Made by a program: the position numbers and the translations under genes
Origin: Methylophilaceae bacterium
Lineage (GTDB): Bacteria; Pseudomonadota; Gammaproteobacteria; Burkholderiales; Methylophilaceae
Direction of reading: 5' to 3'
Assembly (NCBI GenBank): GCA_028823485.1
Contig: JAPKBG010000008.1
Location: forward strand, 1 to 64,000
Length of the DNA stretch: 64,000 bases
Shown here: positions 38,225-47,403 of the stretch, in pieces
How positions within the stretch are numbered: position 1 is the first letter of the stretch
Layout: each line of letters begins with the position of its first letter
The notes under the pieces: generated by a model
What the model saw: the letters and a program-made list of their open reading frames with translations, nothing else
The model's database searches: none
What the model was told of the DNA's origin: nothing

Positions 38225-39409
38225 CTATTCTTTTGTTTGCCATAACTGTGTTTTAGTAATAACGAATAAACCAACCAATACGTAAATAAGCATTGTAATG
38301 GCCAGTCCAGATGGGGCATACCAGACGAAAGGCACGATGAGGCCTGCTGATATAGTAGACAGTAGCATCTGTATAAACGCCTGCCCTGAAGCTGCGGTAC
38401 CTCGTATTTTAGGATGCCTGTTCAGTGCAGCTAAAGACAATATAGGCATACACATTGCCATACCAATATTGAATAGTGCTATAGGTAAGATGTTGGCGAT
38501 CAAACTCACTGGCTGAGTATAACAAACAATTATATTGACCAAAGCAATAAGCAGCATCCAGACGTAAGCTAGCTTAACTACTTTCTGTGAGGAAAATCGC
38601 CCAGCAGCACGCTTAGCTAAATATGAGCCAATCACCATGCCTACCACTGTTGGGACAAACAAATAACCATATTGTTGAGGATTTAGACCTAGATGCTTAC
38701 CCAAAAAAACTGGACTAGCGAGTACATAAACAAAAAAACCCGAAAAATTAGCGCCAATAGCAACAATAATCCTAGCAAACTCACTATCACTAAAAATTGT
38801 TTTGTAACTTTTGATTACGTTCGCAGTAGAAAGCTTCATACGCTTCTCCGGCGGCATGGTTTCTGGTAAAAACTTAACAGCAGCCCATAAACTCACACTG
38901 GCATAGACGGCTAAAAAGATGAAAATTATTTGCCAGTTAATACCAAGTAGAAAACCACCAACAATTGGCGCAATCGCGGGAGCAATACCAAAAAGCATTT
39001 GTACAGTTGCCATCACTCGTTGTGCTTGCGGCCCTTCAAACAAGTCACGTACCATGGCACGTGCAACTGTATTGCCTGCTCCACCACTAGCACCTTGCAA
39101 AGCTCTAAAAAGCCAGAGTGTCTCTACATTTGATGCAAAAGCACAGCCAATACTTGCCAATACAAATATACTCAAGCCCCATTTAATAGTAGTAATACGG
39201 CCGATTGCATCAGAGATAGCACCATGACATAAAGTCATCGCCGCATAAGGTAGCAGGTAAAATGTTAAACTTTGTTGGATTTGTATATCTTTTGCCTCCA
39301 AGGCTTCACCCATTACATGAAAGGCTGGCAGATAGGTATCAATAGCGAATGGTGCTAAAGCAGCAAGAGATGCTAATGCATAGACTAGAAGGTTAGATTT
39401 TGATTTCAA
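38225..39409 (-). CDS. Bcr/CflA family multidrug efflux MFS transporter
   Basis: A 394-residue MFS protein with twelve hydrophobic segments. The start LASLAALAPFAIDTYLPAFH and the motif HGAISDAIGRITTIKWGL (MFS motif A variant) are characteristic of Bcr/CflA drug exporters, as are RALQGASGGAGNTVARAMVRDLF and PAIAPIVGGFL. It uses the proton gradient to export drugs such as bicyclomycin or chloramphenicol; actual substrates are unknown. It lies downstream of the pqq genes but behind their terminator. Confidence 0.9.
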   Translation of the reverse strand: MKSKSNLLVYALASLAALAPFAIDTYLPAFHVMGEALEAKDIQIQQSLTFYLLPYAAMTLCHGAISDAIGRITTIKWGLSIFVLASIGCAFASNVETLWLFRALQGASGGAGNTVARAMVRDLFEGPQAQRVMATVQMLFGIAPAIAPIVGGFLLGINWQIIFIFLAVYASVSLWAAVKFLPETMPPEKRMKLSTANVIKSYKTIFSDSEFARIIVAIGANFSGFFVYVLASPVFLGKHLGLNPQQYGYLFVPTVVGMVIGSYLAKRAAGRFSSQKVVKLAYVWMLLIALVNIIVCYTQPVSLIANILPIALFNIGMAMCMPILSLAALNRHPKIRGTAASGQAFIQMLLSTISAGLIVPFVWYAPSGLAITMLIYVLVGLFVITKTQLWQTKE

Positions 39410-39460
39410 TATATTTCTTTATAATTATATGTTTAATATATTTAATTAATGTTAATTATT

Positions 39461-39486
39461 AAAAAAAGCGCATCATTTGCGCCTTT
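39461..39486 (-). terminator. Intrinsic terminator after pqqE
   Basis: Read on the minus strand, GCGCA-AATGA-TGCGC is followed by seven T residues. It lies 47 bases beyond the pqqE stop and separates the pqq operon from the Bcr/CflA gene. Confidence 0.85.
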
Positions 39487-39532
39487 AATTATACCGCCTA
39501 ATATTAAGATTTAATATATAAGTCGCTTCGCA

Positions 39533-40765
39533 CTATGGTACAGCATGAAAACCTTCAATCCTCTCTTTGTTACCTTCTCCATATTCCTTAGATTTTTCAT
39601 TGGTTCTAAATATAATAGGCTTTTCTGACAGTATGGGATTTTGCGAATCCTCTATTGCCTGTTCAATTAAGTGATGATTTGGTGAGAGTGAGCAAACAGG
39701 GTCTGCACTCTCCGCATCCCCTGATAACAAGAATGCTTGACAACGACAGCCGCCTAAGTCATTTTCTTTCTCAGAGCAGCTGCGACAAGGCTCTTTCATC
39801 CAGTCATCACCACGATACCTATTAAAAGCCGGCGACTCTTTCCATGCATATTCAAGTCCGTGCTCACGAACATTAGGAAACTCTATATTTGGCAACACAC
39901 GTGCTGAATGACAGGGCAAGACATCACCATTGGCTGCCACAATCATGAACACTTCACCCCAGCCATTCATGCATTTTTTTGGTCTATCGCCAAAGTAGTC
40001 TGGGACCACAAAGAAAATTTTCATCTTACTATTAGCTTTTTCCCTAAACTCCTTAGTTATTCTTTCAGCTTCATCCACCTGCTCTTTAAGTGGCATTAAC
40101 TGATCTCGGTTAACTAAAGACCATCCATAATACTGCGTATTCGCCAACTCAAGATAATCAGCACCTAGAGCTTCTGCCATTTCCATAATCTCTTTGAGAT
40201 GGCCAATGTTATAGCGATGTAAAACTACATTAAGCACCATCGGGTAGCCATGCCCCTTAATCATTGCTGCTACTTTCTGTTTCAGCTTAAACGTTTTTGT
40301 ATTGGTAATAAAATTGTTAATTTCTTCCGTAATATCATGCATAGAAAGCTGAATATGATCTAAACCACCATCTTTAAATGCTTGGATTCTTTTTTCAGTT
40401 AAACCAACGCCAGAAGTAATTAAGTTACTATAATAACCTAGTTTTTTAGCCTCAATAACGATCTCTTCAATATCATCTCTCAATAATGGCTCACCTCCAG
40501 AAATGCCAAGTTGAATTGCACCCATTTTGCGCGCATCACGTAATGTCTGTATCCACTGCTCTGTGCTGAGCTCATTTTGTGTGTGTTTATCAAAATCAGC
40601 TGGGTTATAACAAAAGGCACACTGTAGCGGGCAACGATAAGTTACTTCTGCCAACAGCCATAATGGTTGTGTCTGTGTAGTATTGGCAGCTACACCATTA
40701 TTTTTGGCTTGACCGCTAAGCTCTTTTTGAACAACTGATTGACCCAAAGATGTTGGTGTTGACAC
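39533..40765 (-). CDS. pqqE: PqqA peptide cyclase (radical SAM) PqqE
   Basis: A 410-residue radical SAM enzyme. The SAM cluster motif CPLQCAFC (Cys-x3-Cys-x2-Cys) follows WLLAEVTYRC, and GISGGEPLLRDD is the next family motif. The C-terminal SPASM-type cysteines include KKCMNGWGEVF, CHSARVLP and CRSCSEKENDLGGCRCQAF. It joins the Glu and Tyr side chains of the PqqA precursor peptide, working with PqqD. An N-terminal extension of about 30 residues precedes the core. It follows pqqD by 18 bases. Confidence 0.95.
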   Translation of the reverse strand: MSTPTSLGQSVVQKELSGQAKNNGVAANTTQTQPLWLLAEVTYRCPLQCAFCYNPADFDKHTQNELSTEQWIQTLRDARKMGAIQLGISGGEPLLRDDIEEIVIEAKKLGYYSNLITSGVGLTEKRIQAFKDGGLDHIQLSMHDITEEINNFITNTKTFKLKQKVAAMIKGHGYPMVLNVVLHRYNIGHLKEIMEMAEALGADYLELANTQYYGWSLVNRDQLMPLKEQVDEAERITKEFREKANSKMKIFFVVPDYFGDRPKKCMNGWGEVFMIVAANGDVLPCHSARVLPNIEFPNVREHGLEYAWKESPAFNRYRGDDWMKEPCRSCSEKENDLGGCRCQAFLLSGDAESADPVCSLSPNHHLIEQAIEDSQNPILSEKPIIFRTNEKSKEYGEGNKERIEGFHAVP

Positions 40766-40783
40766 AGCATTTCTCCTAAATAT

Positions 40784-41068
40784 TTAATTAAGCTTACGAA
40801 TCCAAGCTTTACCAAAAGCCATTTCAAACATACCGATAATATCCGCCTCAATGCCTTCAGCATCAGGGAACTTATTTTTCAATATAGTAACAATCTCTCC
40901 AACTGATACTTTACCATTAACCAATTGCATCACTTCACCTGCACCACCGTGCAACTTGACCATGCCCTCAGGGAAGAGAATCACAAAACTATCTTGAGCT
41001 TCTTCCCACTGAAAGCGGTGGTGCAATGCAATGTCGTAAATATCTGAATCTTGTATACCTTCTGCCAT
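40784..41068 (-). CDS. pqqD: PQQ biosynthesis peptide chaperone PqqD
   Basis: A 94-residue RiPP-recognition-element protein. HHRFQWEEAQDSFVILFPEG and KLHGGAGEVMQLVNGKVSVGEI match PqqD, with a short C-terminal helix. It binds PqqA and presents it to PqqE. It is a separate gene here, not fused to pqqC or pqqE, and lies between them in the usual order. Confidence 0.94.
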   Translation of the reverse strand: MAEGIQDSDIYDIALHHRFQWEEAQDSFVILFPEGMVKLHGGAGEVMQLVNGKVSVGEIVTILKNKFPDAEGIEADIIGMFEMAFGKAWIRKLN

Positions 41069-41119
41069 ATAGTTCTCTGTTTTATTGCGCTCTATTGAAT
41101 AACTTTTTACTTGTGCTCT

Positions 41120-41881
41120 TTAGTCAATCTTAATCACTGGTTGCCGTGTGTACGCAACACCTTCAGTGGTTATCTCCGTGGATGCCAGCATAATTGAATC
41201 GGCAATTACCCACAACACATTCAATTTGAACTGCAGAATTTCCATTGCCTTCATTTGCATTTCACGCGTAGTACTAAAGTAATCTAAGGTGACGCCTAGA
41301 CCATGTTCAACATCCCGCCGGGCTTCCGTCAACCGCTTTCTAAAGTAAGTTAATCCACTTTCATCAATCCAAGGATACATTGCTGGCCATGAACTAATAC
41401 GTTGCTGATGGATATGAGGTGCAAAAAGCTCTGTCAAGCTAGAGCACACTGACTCTTGCCAAGATCGCTGCTTTGCAAAATTAATGTAGGCGTCAACTGC
41501 AAATCGAACGCCAGGGCTGACTAAATCTAGGCTCGTGATTTGTTCACGTGTCAAACCAACAGCTTTGCCTAGTTGAATCCAAGCTTCGATTCCACCCATT
41601 GCATCACCTATACCATCATGGTCGGTAATACGCACTATCCATTGTTTACGAACTTCCACGTCATCACAATTAGACAGCACTGCGCCATCCTTCATTGGGA
41701 TAGAAATTTGATAGTAGAAACGATTAGCTACCCAACTTTGTAATTGAGATTTGCTTAACTTTCCTTCATACATCATCACGTGGAACGGATGATAAATATG
41801 ATACCCCATCCCTTTTTCACGCAACTTCTCTGCGAACTCCTCGCGTGGCCAAGGTTTTGAATTTATTTTGTCTATACTCAT
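41120..41881 (-). CDS. pqqC: Pyrroloquinoline-quinone synthase PqqC
   Basis: A 253-residue all-helical oxidase of the haem-oxygenase fold. [32 protein letters not shown]-like [19 protein letters not shown], and [15 protein letters not shown] are conserved PqqC segments that shape the cofactor-free active site. It carries out the final ring closure and eight-electron oxidation to PQQ. It lies 8 bases after pqqB. Confidence 0.96.
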   Translation of the reverse strand: MSIDKINSKPWPREEFAEKLREKGMGYHIYHPFHVMMYEGKLSKSQLQSWVANRFYYQISIPMKDGAVLSNCDDVEVRKQWIVRITDHDGIGDAMGGIEAWIQLGKAVGLTREQITSLDLVSPGVRFAVDAYINFAKQRSWQESVCSSLTELFAPHIHQQRISSWPAMYPWIDESGLTYFRKRLTEARRDVEHGLGVTLDYFSTTREMQMKAMEILQFKLNVLWVIADSIMLASTEITTEGVAYTRQPVIKID

Positions 41882-41889
41882 CTTAGTTC

Positions 41890-42804
41890 CTACAACTCAA
41901 TATCCATGCCATCATAAGCTAACTCAATTTTTGCTTTATTTAAGGTGGCACGTTGTGATGACTCTTCATTCAGAATCGGGTTAGTGTTATTGATATGAAT
42001 TAATATCTTGCGTGGCTTTTCCATTGCATTCAATATACTCATAATACCACCATCACTAGACTGGTCTAAGTGACCCATTTCGCTGGCACGCTTATCACTA
42101 ATACCTTCTTTAGACATTTCATCATCGGTCCAGACAGTGCCATCAACTAAAATAACATCAGCATTACGCATGTATTCTAATACATGAGGTTCAGCCACAC
42201 CTAGACCTGGGGCATAGAACAAGCTCTTACCTGAGCGGGTATCTTTAATATTCATACCAATATTGTCACCTGGAACAGTATTGCCTCTGTGCGGTGAATA
42301 TGGCGGAGCATTACTTAATAAAGGTACTGCTGTAAACTCAATGCCCTCTGCAGTTGGAATTGAAAATGGCGTTTGATCTGTTGCAACCTCATGATGGTTA
42401 ATACCCCGAAAATGTCCCAAAATATTAAAAACGGGAAATCCAGTAGTTAAGTCTCCCTTTACTGCATCAGTACAATAAATATCCCACGGTTTATTGTGTT
42501 CACGTAATGTTAATAAACCAGTAACGTGGTCAATTTGCGCATCAGTAATCACAATCGCTGTTATTGCCGTATCACGCACGTGTCGAGCAGGTTGAATAAC
42601 AGTAAAATCATCCAATTGCCTCTTAATATCTGGCGATGCATTAAATAAGATCCAGTCAGAACCATTGGCACTGACCGCAATAGAGGACTGTGTTCGCGGT
42701 GTTGCTTTAATTGTTCCAGCACGAACACCTTTACAGTTTTCGCAATTACAGTTCCACTGGGGAAACCCGCCACCTGCACCTGAGCCTAATACGTGTATAT
42801 ACAT
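41890..42804 (-). CDS. pqqB: PqqB metallo-hydrolase-like oxygenase
   Basis: A 304-residue metallo-beta-lactamase-fold protein. [20 protein letters not shown] at the N-terminus is the PqqB signature, with two Cys pairs. [17 protein letters not shown] carries the altered metal motif. PqqB is an iron-dependent hydroxylase acting on the tyrosine-derived intermediate. It is the first pqq gene visible: the 209 bases before it contain no recognisable pqqA. Confidence 0.95.
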   Translation of the reverse strand: MYIHVLGSGAGGGFPQWNCNCENCKGVRAGTIKATPRTQSSIAVSANGSDWILFNASPDIKRQLDDFTVIQPARHVRDTAITAIVITDAQIDHVTGLLTLREHNKPWDIYCTDAVKGDLTTGFPVFNILGHFRGINHHEVATDQTPFSIPTAEGIEFTAVPLLSNAPPYSPHRGNTVPGDNIGMNIKDTRSGKSLFYAPGLGVAEPHVLEYMRNADVILVDGTVWTDDEMSKEGISDKRASEMGHLDQSSDGGIMSILNAMEKPRKILIHINNTNPILNEESSQRATLNKAKIELAYDGMDIEL

Positions 42805-43013
42805 GAGCTTCTTACTTTATAGAAAATTAAAACTAATTGATAATTAAACATCAGTACGATGCATTTAGTATGAAACCTATATTACGCATCCGTTTCAAAT
42901 CATCTATGCAAGCTTCAATGAGTTCGTGCTAATGATTTTCATGATGCTTAAAATAACGTGAATAAATACAAGGAAACGCCCCATAAAAGGCATTTTTATC
43001 GCAGTCATATATT
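42805..43013. other. Gap upstream of pqqB without pqqA
   Basis: All three minus-strand frames were read. None gives a PqqA-like peptide of 20-30 residues with the required Glu-x3-Tyr. The longest short frames (starting MPFMGRFLVF, and a tail reading CIDDLKRMRN) match nothing recognised. A pqq promoter is presumably here, but no clear -35/-10 pair was found. Confidence 0.6.
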
Positions 43014-44096
43014 TTAGGATTTCCGTCGTTTTCGCACAGCGTCAGCTAGCGTATTTAAAACGATTTCTGTTTCATTCCAGCCTAAACAGCCATCAGTGAT
43101 CGATTGCCCATAAATGAGCTCACAACCAGGGGTATGAGACTGTTTGCCCGCTTTCAAGTGCGATTCCACCATCACGCCCGCAATTCGATTATCGCCACTT
43201 GCGATTTGACCAGCAATATCTTCAGCCACGTTAACCTGCTGTTCATATTGCTTCTGACTATTGGCATGACTACAGTCAATCATAATCTTAGCTGGTAAAC
43301 TTGCCGCATCTAATTGCTCACCGACTTCATTGACATGATCAGCTGAGTAGTTTGGAGTTTTTCCACCGCGTAAGATGACATGGCAGTCCTCGTTACCAGA
43401 AGTCACAATAATGGCAGACTCACCATTTTTAGTGACTGATAAGAAGCGATGCGGACTACCCGCTGTTTTAATTGCATCAATAGCCACTCGAACACCGCCA
43501 TCAGTCCCATTTTTAAAGCCTACAGGGCAAGATAGGCCGGAAGCCAACTCACGATGCACTTGCGACTCTGTTGTGCGCGCACCGATAGCACCCCAGCTGA
43601 CTAAGTCAGCCGTATATTGTGGCGTAATGGTATCTAAAAATTCCATTCCTGCAGGCATACCGAGCTCATTCACATCCAATAAAAACTGACGGGCTTTTTC
43701 TAGCCCTAAATTAATATCGTAACTACCATCTAAGTGAGGGTCATTAATTAACCCCTTCCATCCAACAGTCGTTCTAGGCTTTTCAAAGTAAACGCGCATC
43801 ACAATCAACAAATCGTCAGACAATTGCTCACGAACATCTAATAAACGATGCGCATATTCAAGCCCTGCTTTTGTATCATGGATAGAACACGGGCCGACAA
43901 CGATCAACAGTCGATCATCGTCACCATGTAAAACATTGTGAATAGCCGTTCTTGTCGCTAAGATGTTTTCAGTGCTGCATGCACTTTCTTGTAACTTTTC
44001 GATAATTTCAGCTGGCTTTACCAATTCCTTAACCTTAAGAATCCGGACATCATCCGTTGCTAGCTTACCGAATTTCTGTTTTTCTTTTTCAGTCAT
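43014..44096 (-). CDS. aroG: 3-deoxy-7-phosphoheptulonate synthase (class I DAHP synthase)
   Basis: A 360-residue class I AroA-alpha enzyme: VVGPCSIHDTKAGLEYA, FEKPRTTVGWKGLINDP, GARTTESQVHRELASGL and IMIDCSHANSQK are diagnostic. It condenses erythrose 4-phosphate and PEP, the first step of the shikimate pathway. Its start overlaps the hisC stop by 8 nt, so it is coupled to the gyrA-serC-pheA-hisC group. Which aromatic amino acid inhibits it cannot be told. Confidence 0.94.
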   Translation of the reverse strand: MTEKEKQKFGKLATDDVRILKVKELVKPAEIIEKLQESACSTENILATRTAIHNVLHGDDDRLLIVVGPCSIHDTKAGLEYAHRLLDVREQLSDDLLIVMRVYFEKPRTTVGWKGLINDPHLDGSYDINLGLEKARQFLLDVNELGMPAGMEFLDTITPQYTADLVSWGAIGARTTESQVHRELASGLSCPVGFKNGTDGGVRVAIDAIKTAGSPHRFLSVTKNGESAIIVTSGNEDCHVILRGGKTPNYSADHVNEVGEQLDAASLPAKIMIDCSHANSQKQYEQQVNVAEDIAGQIASGDNRIAGVMVESHLKAGKQSHTPGCELIYGQSITDGCLGWNETEIVLNTLADAVRKRRKS

Positions 44097-45195
44097 TGTT
44101 TTTTACAACCAAGGCTAGCGCTTCTAAAAAGCGCTTATTTTCAGAAAATAAACCGATACTTACACGCAAGTAATCAGGCATATCGTAATTAGCAATTGGC
44201 CGAACAATAATGCCATGCTGCAACAACTGTTCGTTTACATTCTCAGCATTTTTTACCGCAAAACTAATGAAATTAGCATAAGACTCAATGTATTGCAGAC
44301 CCAACTGCTCAAGACCTTGAGTGAGCTGTAACATACCTGCTTGGTTTGCCGCATAGCTACGTGCCACAAAGCCATCATCCGCTAAAGAAGCAACAGCTGC
44401 AGCTTGTGCCAGCAGGTTCACATTAAACGGCTGACGAATACGATTTAAAATATCGGCAACATCAGTATGCATTAAACCAAAACCCACGCGCAAGCCTGCT
44501 AAACCGTAGGCTTTAGAAAAGGTATGCGAAATAATAAGATTCTCATAAGTACTGAGCCAGCTAACCGCTTCCGACTTATCATGTGATGATAAATACTCAT
44601 CATAAGCCTCATCTAGGATAACTAAGACATTTTTCGGCACTTGCTTTAAAAAAGACGCTAAGGTCGTCTTGTCAATCAAAGTGCCCGTTGGATTGTTAGG
44701 GTTAGCGATAAAAATCAGTCGGGTTTTTGGTGTAATCGCTTTTAAAAACCCATCTAAATCATGTCCATATCCTTTTGCTGGCACGACAATACCTGTTGCA
44801 CCAACAGCCTGTGTGACTAAAGGGTAAACTGCAAAAGCATGCTGCGAATAAATCGCTTCATCGCCCACTTGCAAGAATGCGCGTGCGCTTAACTCTAGAA
44901 TGTCATTAGAGCCATTGCCAAAAACGATTTGACTTTGTGGAACGCCATACTTTCGACTGACTGCCGTACGCAATTCAAAACCATTACCATCTGGATAACG
45001 AGCAACATCTACTATAGCAGCACCAATGGCTACTTGAGCATTAGGACTCATTCCTAAAGGGTTTTCATTAGAAGCTAATTTGATGATGTCTGCTTCATTC
45101 AAGCCATATTCACGCGCAATTTCAGAAATCGGCTTACCGCCTTGGTAAGGCGCAATAGCGCGGATATATTCAGGGGCAATATTCTCAATACTCAT
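44089..45195 (-). CDS. hisC: Histidinol-phosphate/aromatic aminotransferase
   Basis: A 368-residue fold-type I aminotransferase. LASNENPLGMSP, FIANPNNPTGTLI, LDEAYDEY and the PLP-lysine segment SHTFSKAYGLAGLRVG match HisC. Its position behind pheA and before aroG, away from other his genes, suggests a role on phenylpyruvate or aromatic keto acids as well as histidinol phosphate; such dual-use HisC copies are common. Start follows pheA by 31 bases. Confidence 0.9.
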   Translation of the reverse strand: MSIENIAPEYIRAIAPYQGGKPISEIAREYGLNEADIIKLASNENPLGMSPNAQVAIGAAIVDVARYPDGNGFELRTAVSRKYGVPQSQIVFGNGSNDILELSARAFLQVGDEAIYSQHAFAVYPLVTQAVGATGIVVPAKGYGHDLDGFLKAITPKTRLIFIANPNNPTGTLIDKTTLASFLKQVPKNVLVILDEAYDEYLSSHDKSEAVSWLSTYENLIISHTFSKAYGLAGLRVGFGLMHTDVADILNRIRQPFNVNLLAQAAAVASLADDGFVARSYAANQAGMLQLTQGLEQLGLQYIESYANFISFAVKNAENVNEQLLQHGIIVRPIANYDMPDYLRVSIGLFSENKRFLEALALVVKNND

Positions 45196-45226
45196 ATTCG
45201 GTCTTTTATATACTCAAGCCCAGCTG

Positions 45227-46309
45227 TTAAACGACAGCCACAGGGTAAGAGCCAAGCACTTTAACAACTGAAGCTCTGTCATTTAGGTCAACAAGCGCTG
45301 CTTTTACTTTTTCGTCCGTTTGGTGCCCTTCTATATCGATATAGAAGACATAATCCCAAAGCCCTTGCTTAGAAGGTCTAGATTCTAATTTAGTCATACT
45401 CACACCGTAACGTGATAATGGTTCTAATAAATCAACCATGGCACCGGGTTTGTTTTTAGTGCTAATTGCCAGCGACGTTTTATCTTCTCCTGATGCTGCG
45501 ACATCGTGCTTACCCAATACCAAGAAGCGTGTGGTATTTTTAGGGTCGTCCTCAATATTCTCAGCTAAGATATTCAAGTCAAACAACTCTGCCGCACGTT
45601 TACTCGCAATTGCAGCAGCAAACGTATCATCCGTCGCGACTAAGTCGTGAATCATTTGCGCAGCAAAAGCATTGCTGGTGACAGCTTCTCTTTGCACCGT
45701 TGGTAAAAATCTATTTAACCACTCATGGCATTGCGCTAGCGATTGTACATGTGAGAATACATGTGAAATTTCACTAATATCTGTTTGTTTTGATAGCAAG
45801 CAATGGTGAATCGGCAGCGTTACTTCGCCACATATCTTGACTGGACTAGAAAGCAATAAATCCAAGGTCAAACCAACGGCGCCTTCTGTCGAATTCTCAA
45901 CAGGCACAACAGCATAATCGGCTTGATCCGCTTCCAATGTCCGAAACACTTCATCAATCGAACCGCACACAATGGCGTCACAGCCCTTGCCAAACTGCTT
46001 AAACGCAGCCTCTTCCGTATAAGTGCCAATTGGCCCGAGAAAAGCGATAGAAAGTTTCTTTTCTAATGCACGACAATTCGACATAACAGCTCGAAAGATA
46101 TTGCTAACCGCTTCGCTTGCCAGCGGCCCTTCATTCGCTTCTTGCATGGTCCGTAGCACTTGCGCTTCACGTTCAGGGCGGTAAATAACACCATCTTCTT
46201 TCACGTATCCAATATCGCGTGCAAGCTTAGCTCGCGCATTAACAAGCTTAAGTACTTGCGCATCAATCGCATCTATTTCAGATCTAAATTTCTTTAATGA
46301 ATCAGACAT
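45227..46309 (-). CDS. pheA: Bifunctional chorismate mutase/prephenate dehydratase
   Basis: A 360-residue P-protein. The AroQ chorismate mutase helices occupy residues 1-85 (LKKFRSEIDAIDAQVLKLVN). The dehydratase domain begins IAFLGPIGTYTEEAAFKQFG and includes a TTRFLVLG motif. A C-terminal ACT domain carries ESRPSKQGLWDYVFYID, where phenylalanine binds for feedback inhibition. The product is phenylpyruvate. It lies 13 bases behind serC. Confidence 0.95.
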   Translation of the reverse strand: MSDSLKKFRSEIDAIDAQVLKLVNARAKLARDIGYVKEDGVIYRPEREAQVLRTMQEANEGPLASEAVSNIFRAVMSNCRALEKKLSIAFLGPIGTYTEEAAFKQFGKGCDAIVCGSIDEVFRTLEADQADYAVVPVENSTEGAVGLTLDLLLSSPVKICGEVTLPIHHCLLSKQTDISEISHVFSHVQSLAQCHEWLNRFLPTVQREAVTSNAFAAQMIHDLVATDDTFAAAIASKRAAELFDLNILAENIEDDPKNTTRFLVLGKHDVAASGEDKTSLAISTKNKPGAMVDLLEPLSRYGVSMTKLESRPSKQGLWDYVFYIDIEGHQTDEKVKAALVDLNDRASVVKVLGSYPVAVV

Positions 46310-46322
46310 TTATACATACTAC

Positions 46323-47393
46323 CTAATGTGATTTCTCAAATAATTTCATATAGTCGACCAATGCTTGGACCCCTGCTAATGGCATTGCATTATAAATGCT
46401 AGCACGCATACCACCGACTGATCGATGACCTTTTAACTGTAATAAACCATGCTTTTCAGCATCGGCCAAAAAGGCTGCATTAAATACTTCATCTTTCAAA
46501 GAGAATGGCACATTCATGCGTGAGCGATTCTGCTCAGCAACCTCATTGATATAAAAATCAGTAGAATCGATATAGTTGTAAATTAATGCTGCTTTAGCAA
46601 TATTTTCTTGCTCAATCACTGCAACACCGCCTCGCTCTAACAACCATTCAAAAACCAAACCCGCCATATAAATGCCGTATGTTGGTGGTGTATTCACCAT
46701 ACTATCGTTTTCCGCTTGTTGTTTCCAATGAAAAACACATGGTGTTGTTGCTGATGCTTGCTCAAGCAAATCATCACGCACAATCACAAGACACAAACCT
46801 GCTGGTCCAATATTCTTTTGTGCGCCAGCATAAATAACACCATACTTGGATACATCTACAGGCTTAGACAGGATATGCGATGACATGTCGGCGACAATCG
46901 GCACACCCCCTGCACCAGGCAAACCGTCAAACTCCACACCATTAACCGTTTCATTGGTGCATATATGCAAATAGGCCGCGTCTTCACTCAACATCCAATC
47001 AGCAAAATCAGGCACATACGTAAATGGCTCACTCTGTGCAACCACATTAATACTGCCAATAGCCATTGCTTCTTTAACGCTACGCTTACTCCAGCTACCC
47101 GTAATCGCGTAATCAGCACTTTTCCCATTGAGCAAATTCATTGGAATCATGACGTTCTCTGCCACTGCACCACCTTGTAAAAACAAGACCTTATAGTTAT
47201 CAGGAATCGTCAACAATGCACGAAAGTCTGCTTCCGCCTTGGCTAATATGCTTAAAAAATCTTTGCCACGATGTGACATTTCCATCACAGACATGCCGCT
47301 ACCATGCCAATCAAGCATTTCAGCTTGTGCACGCTTGAGTACAGCTTGTGGCAATACCGCAGGGCCCGCCGAAAAATTATAAATTGATGTCAT
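46323..47393 (-). CDS. serC: Phosphoserine aminotransferase
   Basis: A 356-residue class V aminotransferase. YNFSAGPAVLPQAVL opens the protein and the PLP-lysine segment is GVIYAGAQKNIGPAGL. GHRSVGGMRASIYNAMP near the end is the SerC phosphate-binding loop. It makes 3-phosphoserine from phosphohydroxypyruvate and also serves pyridoxal phosphate synthesis. It begins 10 bases behind gyrA, the conserved betaproteobacterial order. Confidence 0.95.
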   Translation of the reverse strand: MTSIYNFSAGPAVLPQAVLKRAQAEMLDWHGSGMSVMEMSHRGKDFLSILAKAEADFRALLTIPDNYKVLFLQGGAVAENVMIPMNLLNGKSADYAITGSWSKRSVKEAMAIGSINVVAQSEPFTYVPDFADWMLSEDAAYLHICTNETVNGVEFDGLPGAGGVPIVADMSSHILSKPVDVSKYGVIYAGAQKNIGPAGLCLVIVRDDLLEQASATTPCVFHWKQQAENDSMVNTPPTYGIYMAGLVFEWLLERGGVAVIEQENIAKAALIYNYIDSTDFYINEVAEQNRSRMNVPFSLKDEVFNAAFLADAEKHGLLQLKGHRSVGGMRASIYNAMPLAGVQALVDYMKLFEKSH

Positions 47394-47403
47394 TAGTTAC
47401 TAA

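Noticed and set aside
42840-42990. Short minus-strand peptides as pqqA candidates
   Set aside because: None has the Glu-x3-Tyr pair or the usual length and start context of PqqA.
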